Part shown: in pieces, positions 26,806 through 35,582 of the stretch | Layout of the letters: each line of letters begins with the position of its first letter | Numbering within the stretch: position 1 is the first letter of the stretch | From: Aminobacter carboxidus | Lineage (GTDB): Bacteria; Pseudomonadota; Alphaproteobacteria; Rhizobiales; Rhizobiaceae | Length of the DNA stretch: 64,000 nucleotides | Assembly: GCF_014863355.1 (NCBI RefSeq) | Contig: NZ_JACZEP010000003.1 | Span: 124,001 to 188,000 of the forward strand | Reading direction: 5' to 3' | The notes under the pieces: generated by a model | Database searches by the model: none | Told to the model about the DNA's origin: nothing | Seen by the model: only the letters and a program-made list of their open reading frames with translations | Program-made: the position numbers and the translations under genes

Positions 26806-28053
26806 ATGATAATGAATTCACACCTCAATCGCCGCACACTTCTCAAAACTGGTGCCGGCGCCGCGGCGGGCCTCGGCCTGGCCAGCATCGGTGGCCGAGC
26901 TTTCGCGCAAGAGGACACGATCAGGATCGCCAGCCTGCTCGATCTCTCAGGTGGTCTCGACGCCGCCGGCAAGCCGATGCAGGACGCCATCACCTTCGCC
27001 GTCGAGGAGATCAACCAGGCAGGCGGGCTCCTGGGCAAGCAGATCAGCCTGGTTACCTACGACACCCAGACCGACATGCGGCTCTATCCGCAATATTCCC
27101 AGCAGGCAGCCTTGAAGGACAAGGTGTCCGCCGTGTTCGGCGGCATCACGTCTGCCTCCCGCGAGGTGATGCGGCCGGTGCTTCGACGGCTCAACACACT
27201 TTACTTCTACAACACCCAATATGAAGGCGGCGTCTGCGACCGCAACATCTTCTGCACGGGCATCACGCCAGCGCAGAAGCAATCCAAGCATGTGCCCTAT
27301 GCCATGAACAAATGGGGCAAGAAGATCTACACGCTGGCCGCCGACTACAATTACGGCCAGATCACTGCGGCGTGGACCCGCAAATACTGTACCGAAAATG
27401 GCGGGCAGATCGTCGGCGAGGACTTCTTTCCACTCGACGTCACCAACTTCGGATCAACGATCCAGAAGATCCAGGAAGCCAAGCCGGACTTCCTCTACCT
27501 CGTCCTGGTCGGCGGCGCGCACCAATCGTTCTACCGCCAGTGGGCAGCCGCCGGCATGAACAAGCAGATCCCGATGGCGTCAACGACGATGACCATCGGC
27601 GGCGAGCAGATGGTGCTGTCACCCGAGGAGACCAACGGCATCCTGTTGTGCTTCAACTATTTCGAGGCACTCGAAACCCCGGCCAACAAGGCCTTCCTGG
27701 AGCGCTTCCACAAACGCTTTGGTGCCGACTATCCCTATGTGACCGAATTGGCCATGGCCACCTACCAGTCCGTCTATCTGTGGGCGGAAGGGGTCAAGAG
27801 GGCGGGCACAGCCGAGCGCATGCCGGTGATCGAGGCGCTCGAGTCAGGCATCAGCCTCGACCTGCCCAGCGGCAAGTTCTCGATCGATCCGCAGACGCAT
27901 CACTGCGTGATGGACATCAACATCGGCCAGATCCAGGACCGCAAGATCAACATCCTGGAGAGCTATTCGCAGCAGCAGCCACTCGACACTTCAGGCGTCT
28001 GCGACCTCAAGAAGAACCCTGACGACAACTCGATGTACGTCATCAAAGTCTGA
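26806..28053 (+). CDS. Urea/short-chain amide ABC transporter binding protein, module 1
   Basis: A 415-residue Leu/Ile/Val-type binding protein of the UrtA/FmdD group. It starts with a Tat-type signal ('NRRTLLKTGAGAAAGLGLASIGG', ending 'RAFAQ'). The mature part has 'ASLLDLSGGLDAAGKPMQDAI', 'EINQAGGLLGKQI' and 'FNYFEALETPANKAF', resembling its counterpart at 48669 and, more distantly, AmiC. ATG 26806 places the twin-arginine motif near the N-terminus; in-frame codons upstream would not. The ligand is presumably related to that sensed by AmiC copy 1. Confidence 0.85.
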   Translation: MIMNSHLNRRTLLKTGAGAAAGLGLASIGGRAFAQEDTIRIASLLDLSGGLDAAGKPMQDAITFAVEEINQAGGLLGKQISLVTYDTQTDMRLYPQYSQQAALKDKVSAVFGGITSASREVMRPVLRRLNTLYFYNTQYEGGVCDRNIFCTGITPAQKQSKHVPYAMNKWGKKIYTLAADYNYGQITAAWTRKYCTENGGQIVGEDFFPLDVTNFGSTIQKIQEAKPDFLYLVLVGGAHQSFYRQWAAAGMNKQIPMASTTMTIGGEQMVLSPEETNGILLCFNYFEALETPANKAFLERFHKRFGADYPYVTELAMATYQSVYLWAEGVKRAGTAERMPVIEALESGISLDLPSGKFSIDPQTHHCVMDINIGQIQDRKINILESYSQQQPLDTSGVCDLKKNPDDNSMYVIKV

Positions 28054-28101
28054 ACGACCCAAAAGCTTGCGGGTCGTTCGGTCACGTCGAGCGAACGACC
28101 C
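28052..28101 (+). promoter_or_regulatory. Three-copy 9-bp repeat forming two alternative hairpins
   Basis: GAACGACCC (28052-28060), its inverse GGGTCGTTC (28071-28079) and GAACGACCC again (28093-28101) follow the binding-protein stop codon. The middle copy can pair with either flank, giving two mutually exclusive stems with loops of 10 and 13 nt; the second lies just before the ribosome site AGGAGG of the permease gene. No T-run. It probably sets the expression step from binding protein to permease and might act as a switch. Confidence 0.6.
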
Positions 28102-28123
28102 CGCAGCGATCCAGGAGGCCTGA

Positions 28124-28990
28124 ATGGACCTGCTCGTAGTACTTTCCTTTGAGGCTCTCAAAGCCGTTGCAAGCCTGGCGCTGATCAGCGTCGGACTGGC
28201 CATCATCTTCGGCATGATGAGGGTGATCAACCTCGCGCATGGCGAGTTCCTCATGCTCGGCGGCTACGCTGCGATTGTCGCGACCAAGGCGGGGATCAAC
28301 ATCTGGGTCGCCACCCTTCTGGTCAGCCCCCTCGTGGTGGGGGTGATCGGTATGGTCATCGAGCGGACCATCATCCGCTTTCTCTATGGCCGGCCGCGCG
28401 ACACCATGCTTGCGACCTGGGGGCTTAGCCTGCTCCTTGTCGGTCTGGCCACCACCATTTTCGGTAACACCACCGAGGGTATTTCGGCACCGGCCGGCTC
28501 GCTGCAGATCGGTGACTACCGCATCGCAGCTTATTCGCTGATCATCATCGTCATCGCTGTTGTTGTGTTTGCCGCGATCTGGGCTGTCTTCCGCTTCACG
28601 CGCTACGGGCTGATTGCACGCAGCACGATGCAGAATGCCGACATGGCCGCCGCACTGGGCGTCAATCCATCGCGCGTCTATGCCGTCACGTTCGGCGTCG
28701 GTGCCGGGCTCGCGGGCCTCGCCGGCGGCGTCATGGCACCCATCACCGGCATCGTGCCGACGATCGGTGCTGCCTATGTCGCCAAGGCGTTTATCACCGT
28801 CATCGGCGGTGGCCCGGCGATCCTTGCGGGCACAGTGTCGGCCTCTGTCATGTTCGGGGCGATCGACCAGATCATCACTTATCTCTCTACCCCGGTTATC
28901 GGCGAGGTGGCGCTTTTGGCCGCTGCCGTCGTGCTGCTGCGGTTCATGCCGCAAGGCATCACCGGGCGTTTCTTCAGGAGGGCGGCATGA
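28124..28990 (+). CDS. UrtB/LivH-type permease, module 1
   Basis: A 288-residue inner membrane permease with about eight membrane segments. It contains the LivH/UrtB landmarks 'IFGMMRVINLAHGEFLMLGGYAA' and 'ARSTMQNADMAAALGVNPSRVYAVTFGVGAGLAGLAGG'. AGGAGG lies 9 bp before the ATG. Its stop overlaps the next gene by 4 bp. It forms one half of the channel with the UrtC-type protein. Confidence 0.9.
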   Translation: MDLLVVLSFEALKAVASLALISVGLAIIFGMMRVINLAHGEFLMLGGYAAIVATKAGINIWVATLLVSPLVVGVIGMVIERTIIRFLYGRPRDTMLATWGLSLLLVGLATTIFGNTTEGISAPAGSLQIGDYRIAAYSLIIIVIAVVVFAAIWAVFRFTRYGLIARSTMQNADMAAALGVNPSRVYAVTFGVGAGLAGLAGGVMAPITGIVPTIGAAYVAKAFITVIGGGPAILAGTVSASVMFGAIDQIITYLSTPVIGEVALLAAAVVLLRFMPQGITGRFFRRAA

Positions 28991-30018
28991 CCGCGAATTG
29001 GCAAGGAAACGGCGGGCTGGTTGCCGCCACCGTATTGGGTCTGGCGCTGTTGTTGGCGCTGCCGCAGATCGTCGACCCCGTCATGATGATCGAACTGACG
29101 TCTTATGTGATCATGGCGATCCTGGCGCTCAGCCTCGGGCTGATCTGGGGCTATGGCGGTATCCTGTGCTTTGGCCAGTCGGCGTTTTTTGGCATCGGCG
29201 CATATGCCTACGCCATCGCCGTCATCAATTTCGGTGACAGCACCATCCCGCTGCTGCTCTCGATCGTCGTTCCTGGGCTGTTTGCCGCATTGCTCGGTTA
29301 CTTCTTGTTTTACGCGCGCATCACCGACGTCTATTTCGGGGTCATCACCCTGACCGTGACCTTGATCCTCTACAAGGTCATGGGTGCGACCTCAGGTTCT
29401 CAATATGTTATCGGCGTAGCTCCCTTGGGTGGCTACAACGGCATCCCGGCTGTTCCGCCCCTGAACCTTCCGGGCAGGCCCGACGCGGCATTGTCGTTTG
29501 ATGGTCTGTTCTATCTATCCGGTCTGATGTTGCTGGCAGTGTATGTCGGCCTGCGGCTGATGCTGAAGAGCCGCTTCGGACAGGTCGTCGTTGCCATCCG
29601 CGAAAACGAACGCCGCGCCGAGCTGCTCGGATATGACGCTCGTTTCTACAAGCTGGTGACCTTTGCCATTGGCGGCGCCATCGCTGGTCTTGCAGGTTGC
29701 CTGTTTGCCAATTGGGGCATGTTCATCAGCCCCGACGTGTTCGGGCTGGCGCAGTCGGCGCAGGTCATCATCTGGGTGATTGTCGGCGGCACCGGCACGC
29801 TGCTCGGCCCCATAGTCGGTTGCTTCGCCATTCAGTGGGTCGCCACGAAACTGGGCGCCCAGCAGCTTCTCAATGCCAACCTGGTGCTGGGCACGATCCT
29901 GATCGGCTTTGTGCTGCTGGTGCCGAAAGGCGTGGTGCCGACTGTCAGTGATGCCCTTCGGCGGCTGAAATTCCGTCCCTACGTTGCCACGCTGGTCGAG
30001 CAGAGGAGGGTGCCATGA
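28987..30018 (+). CDS. UrtC/LivM-type permease, module 1
   Basis: A 343-residue permease with about nine to ten membrane segments. Landmarks are 'LSLGLIWGYGGILCFGQSAFFGIGAYAYA', typical of UrtC, and 'VAIRENERRAELLGYDARFYKLVTFAIGGAIAGLAG', the loop contacting the ATPases. It is bracketed by 4-bp overlaps with the UrtB- and UrtD-type genes, so the membrane and ATPase parts are made together. Confidence 0.9.
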   Translation: MTANWQGNGGLVAATVLGLALLLALPQIVDPVMMIELTSYVIMAILALSLGLIWGYGGILCFGQSAFFGIGAYAYAIAVINFGDSTIPLLLSIVVPGLFAALLGYFLFYARITDVYFGVITLTVTLILYKVMGATSGSQYVIGVAPLGGYNGIPAVPPLNLPGRPDAALSFDGLFYLSGLMLLAVYVGLRLMLKSRFGQVVVAIRENERRAELLGYDARFYKLVTFAIGGAIAGLAGCLFANWGMFISPDVFGLAQSAQVIIWVIVGGTGTLLGPIVGCFAIQWVATKLGAQQLLNANLVLGTILIGFVLLVPKGVVPTVSDALRRLKFRPYVATLVEQRRVP

Positions 30019-30743
30019 CTTCGCCCGATTGCATTCTCGAGACCCGGGGCCTCGAAAAGCGCTTTGGTGGCGTCGTTGCCATTGCCAGCGTCGACTTCAG
30101 CCTCAAGCAGCGTGAGCTGCGTTGCCTGATTGGTCCCAATGGGGCTGGCAAAAGCACCTTCTTCAAGATGCTTACGGCACAACTCAAGCCGACGACCGGC
30201 CAGATATTGTTCGATGGCATCGATATCACGCGGGCCCAGCCGCATCAGGTCAGTCGCCTGGGCATCGGCATCAAGAACCAGGTACCCGATGTCTTCAACA
30301 ACCTGACGGTTGCCGAAAACATCTCCGTTGCGGCCCGGTCGCGTCATGGCAAGGCACGCGCCGCGGCCAAGGGCAAGGACGTCATGGAGCGGCTGGGGCT
30401 GACGGCACTGACGGGCAGGCTGGTCGGCGAGCTTGCCCACGGCCAGCGCCAATGGGTCGAGCTTGCCATGGTGGTGGCGCTCGAGCCCAAGCTGATCCTG
30501 CTCGACGAGCCGGCCGCAGGAATGACGGCGGATGAGACCAACAAGACCGCCGAGCTCATCCGCGAGGTCAACAAGACGGCCGCTATCGTGGTGGTCGAAC
30601 ACGACATGCAGTTCATCAAGCAGATCGCACAAACGGTGACGGTGTTCCACCAGGGGCGCGTGCTGATCGAAGACACGATGGAAAAGGTTCAGGGCAACGA
30701 GCTTGTCCGTGAGGTCTATCTGGGGAAGTCCGAAGATGATTGA
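30015..30743 (+). CDS. UrtD/LivG-type ATPase, module 1
   Basis: A 242-residue ATPase. Walker A 'GPNGAGKSTFFKMLT', a signature region 'LAHGQRQWVELAMV' (degenerate, as usual in UrtD) and Walker B 'LILLDEPAAGMTADE' are present; 'AAGMT' and 'VEHDMQFI' are typical of urea-type rather than amino-acid-type LivG proteins. It overlaps the UrtE-type gene by 8 bp. Confidence 0.9.
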   Translation: MTSPDCILETRGLEKRFGGVVAIASVDFSLKQRELRCLIGPNGAGKSTFFKMLTAQLKPTTGQILFDGIDITRAQPHQVSRLGIGIKNQVPDVFNNLTVAENISVAARSRHGKARAAAKGKDVMERLGLTALTGRLVGELAHGQRQWVELAMVVALEPKLILLDEPAAGMTADETNKTAELIREVNKTAAIVVVEHDMQFIKQIAQTVTVFHQGRVLIEDTMEKVQGNELVREVYLGKSEDD

Positions 30744-31428
30744 GGTCAAGAATCTGCACTCCGGCTATGGCCGGATCCCGATCCTGCACGGCATCAACTT
30801 CACCATGAAGCCTGGCGAGGTCGTCGGAATCCTCGGCCACAACGGCATGGGCAAGACCACGCTGTTGCGGACGCTCGTCGGTCAGATCAAGACGACGCAA
30901 GGGCGCATCGAGTTCGATGGCCGTGACGTCACTTTTGCCAGCTCGTCCGAGCGCGCCCGCGCCGGCATCGGCTACGTGCCGCAAGGTCGCGACATCTTCC
31001 CACTGCTCTCCGTCGTGGAGAACCTGAAGATGGGCGAGATCATGCGCGGTGGCGAAAGCGCGATACCTGAGATGCTCGGCCACTTCCCGGTGCTGAAGGA
31101 TCTGCTTGAGCGGCCCGGGCGAGGGCTGTCAGGCGGACAACAACAGATACTGGCGCTCGCCCGCTGCCTCGCCGGACGCCCGAAGCTGATACTGCTCGAC
31201 GAGCCGACAGAGGGCATACAGCCCTCGATCGTCGATCTCATCGCTGAAAAGCTCGGCGAACTGAAGGTCACTCTGGGTCTTGGCATTATCCTCGTCGAGC
31301 AGGACATCCGCTTCATCCGCCAACTGGCCGATCGCGTGCTGATCATCCAGAAGGGCGCTTTTGTCGCCGAGATTTCACCCGATCAACTCTACGACAGGGA
31401 AACGGTCGACGCACATCTGGGGATCTGA
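30736..31428 (+). CDS. UrtE/LivF-type ATPase, module 1
   Basis: A 230-residue ATPase with Walker A 'GHNGMGKTTLLRTLVG', the 'NGMGKTT' variant seen in UrtE, signature 'LSGGQQQILALARCL' and Walker B 'LILLDEPTEGIQPSI'. ATG 30736 lies inside the end of the UrtD-type gene; the in-frame codons before it have no family similarity. It completes a five-component importer whose closest functional parallels are urea (Urt) and short-chain amide (Fmd) transporters. Confidence 0.9.
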   Translation: MIEVKNLHSGYGRIPILHGINFTMKPGEVVGILGHNGMGKTTLLRTLVGQIKTTQGRIEFDGRDVTFASSSERARAGIGYVPQGRDIFPLLSVVENLKMGEIMRGGESAIPEMLGHFPVLKDLLERPGRGLSGGQQQILALARCLAGRPKLILLDEPTEGIQPSIVDLIAEKLGELKVTLGLGIILVEQDIRFIRQLADRVLIIQKGAFVAEISPDQLYDRETVDAHLGI

Positions 31429-31487
31429 CCTCGGACCAGCTGCAAGTTGCCTTGTAACCCAGCGGCCAACCGCGCCAGGGGCTTTGA

Positions 31488-31940
31488 ATGTTGAAGCTGA
31501 ATTCCATCGTCGGATTGGCGGCTGACCAGCAGTTGAGCGCCCGACTGCATCTGCTCGATCACGAAGGCCGTGTCGAGTTCATCATGCTCGACACCGCTGA
31601 AATCACGCGACGTCGCCTGTCGGCGCGAACCGACCGTGGCACGCTGTGCACAATCTCCCTGCCGCGGACGCAACGGCTTGTCGACGGAGCGGTGCTGTTG
31701 CTCGAAGACAAGCGCGCCATCGTCGTTCGCGCCGAGCCGGAACGGTGGCTGGTCTTCAAGGCGGCCAATGCCGCTGCCGGAATCGAGCTCGGATATTGTG
31801 CCGGAAACATGCACTGGCCGGTGCGTTTCGAAGGTGACCACCTTTACGTTGTCGGCGAGCTTGGATCCGTCCATGTTCTGGATCGGCTCCACCATGTGCT
31901 CGACCGGGGTGCGGTAATTTTCCTTGGCGAAGACAAGTGA
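31488..31940 (+). CDS. UreE-like nickel chaperone, orphan copy
   Basis: A 150-residue protein with UreE architecture: N-terminal peptide-binding domain ('RVEFIMLDTAEITRRRLSARTDRG' region) and C-terminal metal-binding domain with 'LGYCAGNMHWPVRF', where His keeps the place of the conserved interface metal ligand. The upstream His of 'YHLGNxH' proteins is Cys here. No His-rich tail. It is encoded 59 bp behind the UrtE-type gene without any other urease gene nearby; the full urease set with its own UreE is 22 kb away at 53583. It may deliver nickel to another enzyme or boost urease maturation when the amide operon is on. Could also be a relic of a lost urease operon. Confidence 0.8.
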   Translation: MLKLNSIVGLAADQQLSARLHLLDHEGRVEFIMLDTAEITRRRLSARTDRGTLCTISLPRTQRLVDGAVLLLEDKRAIVVRAEPERWLVFKAANAAAGIELGYCAGNMHWPVRFEGDHLYVVGELGSVHVLDRLHHVLDRGAVIFLGEDK

Positions 31941-32012
31941 CTGCCAACAGCTATTTTCGCCAATCAGCGAACCGATGTTCCAGTTCAGCCGTTGCGAGGG
32001 CGCGCTGGCGCC

Positions 32013-34430
32013 TTACGCCAGTGTCAGCTTGGCGCGTTGATCTTCGAGATATCGCCTGAGGTTTGCAACGGACATCGGTGGGCTGAAGAAGTGCCCCTGA
32101 ACCGCGTCGCACCCGGTGGCCCGGACGATCAACAACTGTTCTTCGGTTTCGACACCCTCAGCGACGGTGGTCATCTCCAGCGCATGCGACAGGTTCACGA
32201 TTGCGCTGACGATTGCGCAATGGTCGCGGTTGCCGGCGATCTCAGCGATGAAGGAACGGTCGATCTTGACCTTGTCGACGGGAAAGTTTCTGAGGTAGCT
32301 GAGGGACGAGTAGCCCGTCCCGAAATCGTCGAGTGAAATCTTGACGCCGAGCGCGTGCAACCGGTTCAGGGCGAGCAAGGTTTCCTTGTTGTCACCCAGC
32401 AGCAGGGATTCGGTGATTTCGAGCTCAAGGCGCTCGGGCGCCAGGCCTGTCAGCGACAGCACGTTGGCGACGGTCTCGACGATGTTTCCCCGCCTGAACT
32501 GACCCGGCGACAGGTTGACCGCAACATTCACGTTGCCCGGCAATTTCACCGCTTCCCGACAGGCCTTCTCGAGCACCCAGGCGCCGAGATGTACGATCAG
32601 GCCCGTGCTTTCGGCGATCGGGATGAACTCGTCGGGCCGAATCTGGCCACGCTGGCAGCCCGGCCAGCGCAGCAACGCCTCGACCACGGCGACTTGCTTG
32701 CTCTGGAGATTGACGATCGGCTGGAAGACCAGTTCGAATTCCTTGTCGAAATCGGCTGCCCTGAGATCGAGTTCGAGCATGCGCCGGCGTTGCAGCCGGT
32801 CGTCCATCTCCGGCGCATAAAACTGATAGCTGCCGCGGCCATCGCTTTTGGCGCGGTAAAGTGCCAGATCGGCGTTCTTCACCAGGTCGTCGGCAACGCC
32901 GTCGCAATCCGATGCCAGCGCAATGCCGATGCTGGCGCCGATGACGATATGGTGAGCGTCGAGGTGGTAGGGTTCTTCAAGGGCTTCGATCAGCCGGTGT
33001 GCCACATGTGCGGCGCCATCGCGGCCGACTGCCGGCTGGACGATGAGGAACTCGTCGCCGCCAAGACGGGCAACGACATCATATTCGCGGACCATGCCAG
33101 AGATGCGATTGGCAACCTCGCGCAGCAATGCATCGCCGACAGGGTGGCCAAGCGTGTCATTGACGTTCTTGAAGTTATCAAGATCGAGGCAGAGCACCGC
33201 AGTGTCCTGATGATGCCTGCGGCCATGCGCCAGCTCCTGTTCCAGGCGCTCGCGCAGCAACAGGCGGTTTGGCAACCCGGTCAATGGATCATGGCGCGCC
33301 ATATGGGCAATGCGCTCTTCCGAAAGATGGCGCTCGGTGATGTCCTCATAGGTGGCAACCCATCCGCCTGAATCCATTGGCTGATGCAGGATCGAGACGA
33401 TGCGACCGTCGACAAGCTTCTGCAGCAGGACGCCGGGCTGGCCCTTTTCGATCAGCTGCTGCTGGGAGCGATAGGCAAGGTCGGCGCCTTGTTGCGTGGA
33501 GGTCGCGGCGTCGATCGATGCCTGCATGATCTGTTGGGGGGTGGTCCCCGGCGCAAGGCTGCCGTCGGGGAGGCCGTACATCGCGGCGAACTTGCTGTTG
33601 CTGACAATGAGCCGCTGGGAGGCATCGAACATGCACAGGCCCTGCGACATGTTGCTCAAGGCGGCATCGAACAGGCCATTTTGGGTGGCGAGCGCGTGGT
33701 TCGCGCCGAGTACTGCGGCGTTCGCCGTTTCAAGGTCATCGGATGTGCGGCGAAGATCCTCGTTTGCGGCATTGAGCGCGTCGGAAGTCTGCGTCAGCAG
33801 CCGGTTGTGCCACCTCAAAAGCGCAATGAACGCAAGGCTGCACAGGAAGAAGCCAATCGCCACCGCAGAGAAGCTGCTGTGGAGGCTCAGCAGCTCGTCG
33901 TCGACCTTGGCTGCCTGCACGGCGCTGTACTGGTTGGCTTCCGAGGCCAGGCCGATAAGTTCGGACTCCAGCGAGGCCATTGATTTCAGGATGGATTGCG
34001 CCTTGCCCGGCTCGTCGATCCTGGCAATGACCTTGTCCATGTCTTGGACAAATGCGGACAGCTGGGCGACGATCGCCTTTCGCTCAGGCGCCTCATCGAC
34101 AAATGCCTCGAACTGGCCGGTGGTGAAACCACCGAGCCGGCTCTTCAGAATCTCGAAGCGGAGCTGCGTGTCGGCCTTGACCTGTTCGTTCGGCGAAGCC
34201 GCCAGCGACGCCACCCGTTGATGGAGTCGCAGGTATTCATTCACGCCCTGGCTGGCACTCCAGGCAACGTCGTATCGCGAGAGTTTTCCTATCGATGCCT
34301 GACGTTCGAAGATGACGACGGACAAATAGGCGGCGGCGATGGCGAACGCGGCAATGGTGCCGATCAGCAGTGCTTTGAGCAGATGGAATGCAATGGCACG
34401 GCGAGATCCGGGCGCTAACAAAGCGGCCAT
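32013..34430 (-). CDS. Membrane GGDEF-EAL protein with PAS domain (c-di-GMP turnover)
   Basis: An 805-residue signalling protein. Membrane segments at about 14-41 and 186-206 bracket a helical periplasmic sensor region; a PAS-like domain covers about 250-365; GGDEF with intact 'RLGGDEFL' at 457-461; EAL with 'VVEALLRW' at 584-589. The inhibitory site RxxD lies exactly five residues before GGDEF ('REYD'). Both catalytic motifs are canonical, so it may make or break c-di-GMP. The gene lies 10 bp behind the small secreted protein gene at 34441-34971 and is probably co-transcribed with it; that protein may be its periplasmic input. Confidence 0.93.
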   Translation of the reverse strand: MAALLAPGSRRAIAFHLLKALLIGTIAAFAIAAAYLSVVIFERQASIGKLSRYDVAWSASQGVNEYLRLHQRVASLAASPNEQVKADTQLRFEILKSRLGGFTTGQFEAFVDEAPERKAIVAQLSAFVQDMDKVIARIDEPGKAQSILKSMASLESELIGLASEANQYSAVQAAKVDDELLSLHSSFSAVAIGFFLCSLAFIALLRWHNRLLTQTSDALNAANEDLRRTSDDLETANAAVLGANHALATQNGLFDAALSNMSQGLCMFDASQRLIVSNSKFAAMYGLPDGSLAPGTTPQQIMQASIDAATSTQQGADLAYRSQQQLIEKGQPGVLLQKLVDGRIVSILHQPMDSGGWVATYEDITERHLSEERIAHMARHDPLTGLPNRLLLRERLEQELAHGRRHHQDTAVLCLDLDNFKNVNDTLGHPVGDALLREVANRISGMVREYDVVARLGGDEFLIVQPAVGRDGAAHVAHRLIEALEEPYHLDAHHIVIGASIGIALASDCDGVADDLVKNADLALYRAKSDGRGSYQFYAPEMDDRLQRRRMLELDLRAADFDKEFELVFQPIVNLQSKQVAVVEALLRWPGCQRGQIRPDEFIPIAESTGLIVHLGAWVLEKACREAVKLPGNVNVAVNLSPGQFRRGNIVETVANVLSLTGLAPERLELEITESLLLGDNKETLLALNRLHALGVKISLDDFGTGYSSLSYLRNFPVDKVKIDRSFIAEIAGNRDHCAIVSAIVNLSHALEMTTVAEGVETEEQLLIVRATGCDAVQGHFFSPPMSVANLRRYLEDQRAKLTLA

Positions 34431-34440
34431 GACATCTTCC

Positions 34441-34971
34441 CTACCGGACGATTAGCCGGGCCAGCTGCCAAACCGAGCGTGAATAGAACTTCTGGCTTTG
34501 AAGCTCCGGTTCGCTGTCATACGGGTAGACGATGAACAGCGGGCCCTTGTCGCTGACCGCCATGTACTGGCCGTCACGCTTGAGGGCCAGCAGCACGTTG
34601 TGCTTCGCAAAGTCCTCGGTTGGTATCGTTGTCTTGTAGTCGTTGAGCGCGACGGCGACCGCTTCTTTTCCGTCGGCGCCAACGAGCTCCATGATCTTCT
34701 GAAGCGGGACGCCCTCGAACTTGACCATGCCCGTGAACCACGGCGTCGTTGTCTCGATTGCGGTGACGCCGAGCGCTTCGAGCATATCGCGGTCAAACGA
34801 AGCCACACCATTGCCATTTGTGACGCTGATCTTGCCTTCGATGACCAGGATCGGGGTGCCTTTGGGCGCCTCGAGTTTGCCGTCTTCGGCCTGAGCCGCC
34901 GACAACGCGAAAAGTGCCAATGACGTAGCCATTGCCACGGCTCGAATGATGGAAGACAAGAGGTGATTCAT
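34441..34971 (-). CDS. Secreted protein with oxidoreductase molybdopterin-binding-like fold
   Basis: A 176-residue protein with a signal peptide ending about residue 28 ('LALFALSAAQAEDG'). The mature part resembles small periplasmic proteins of the sulfite-oxidase/molybdopterin-binding fold ('FDRDMLEALGVTAIETTTPWFTGMVKFEG', 'GPLFIVYPYD'). It lacks the cysteine that ligates molybdenum in true enzymes, so a sensor or binding role is more likely than catalysis. ATG 34971 gives a clean signal peptide; 15 further in-frame codons exist upstream. It forms a two-gene operon with the GGDEF-EAL gene, an arrangement that suggests periplasmic sensing. Confidence 0.7.
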   Translation of the reverse strand: MNHLLSSIIRAVAMATSLALFALSAAQAEDGKLEAPKGTPILVIEGKISVTNGNGVASFDRDMLEALGVTAIETTTPWFTGMVKFEGVPLQKIMELVGADGKEAVAVALNDYKTTIPTEDFAKHNVLLALKRDGQYMAVSDKGPLFIVYPYDSEPELQSQKFYSRSVWQLARLIVR

Positions 34972-35187
34972 AGCGCGTACTCCCCGGCACTGTAAGTTTG
35001 CATTGGACGATGCCAAAGGTCACTGAAAAACACATTAACAGCGTTGAATATGCCACAATAATCAGCACGATATCGTGTATCGGCAAGTAGCAGACGGATG
35101 TTGCTTGTTTTGTTCGAATTGACCGACTCAGGAGCCGGTGGCAGATATCCGGCACTGCGTTGAACGCGACAAGGGTCAGGACGGGAA

Positions 35188-35559
35188 ATGATCGAGACTT
35201 TCAAGGAGTTCACCTTCGAGGCCGCGCACCAGCTGCAGCCTTATTCGGGCCTCCACGGTCATTCGTTCCAGGTGAGCGTTCATCTGGTCGGCGACCCGGA
35301 CCCGGTCTTTGGCTGGCCCGCCAATCTCTATGAGCTGGAAAAGCAGATTGAGCTGCTCCGCAAGACCATCGACCACACCTACCTCAACGACATCGAAGGG
35401 CTTGCGGTGCCTTCGCTCGAGAACGTAGCGCGCTGGATCTGGGACAGGTTGGAACCCCAGTTCCCGCAACTCGATCGCGTGGCGGTCCGCAGGGGAGCGC
35501 AAGGGCAGGCGGAAGGTACTGTGTATAGCGGGCGGGCGCTGCATAAGGCCGGCGCTTGA
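35188..35559 (+). CDS. 6-pyruvoyl-tetrahydropterin synthase/QueD-family protein lacking the catalytic cysteine
   Basis: A 123-residue T-fold protein. The zinc ligands of the family are kept: H14 ('FEAAHQL'), H23 and H25 ('LHGHSF'). The 'DH' pair (D62-H63) of 'IDHTYLND' and the 'WIWDRLEP' helix are also typical. The catalytic Cys that precedes HGH in E. coli QueD ('CGRLHGH') is replaced ('YSGLHGH'), and the pterin-anchoring Glu near the C-terminus is not evident. It is therefore unlikely to be a standard QueD and may carry out a different pterin reaction. It stands alone, with no queuosine gene beside it. Confidence 0.8.
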   Translation: MIETFKEFTFEAAHQLQPYSGLHGHSFQVSVHLVGDPDPVFGWPANLYELEKQIELLRKTIDHTYLNDIEGLAVPSLENVARWIWDRLEPQFPQLDRVAVRRGAQGQAEGTVYSGRALHKAGA

Positions 35560-35582
35560 ACGGCAGCTCTTGACTTGCCCAG

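Noticed and set aside
32005-32021. CTGGCG-CCTTA-CGCCAG hairpin at the end of the GGDEF-EAL gene as a terminator
   Set aside because: Only a 6-bp stem, overlaps the coding end and lacks a T-run in either direction.
34441-34971. Reading the small secreted protein as a true sulfite-oxidase-type enzyme
   Set aside because: The molybdenum-ligating cysteine is not visible and the protein is too short for a full catalytic unit.
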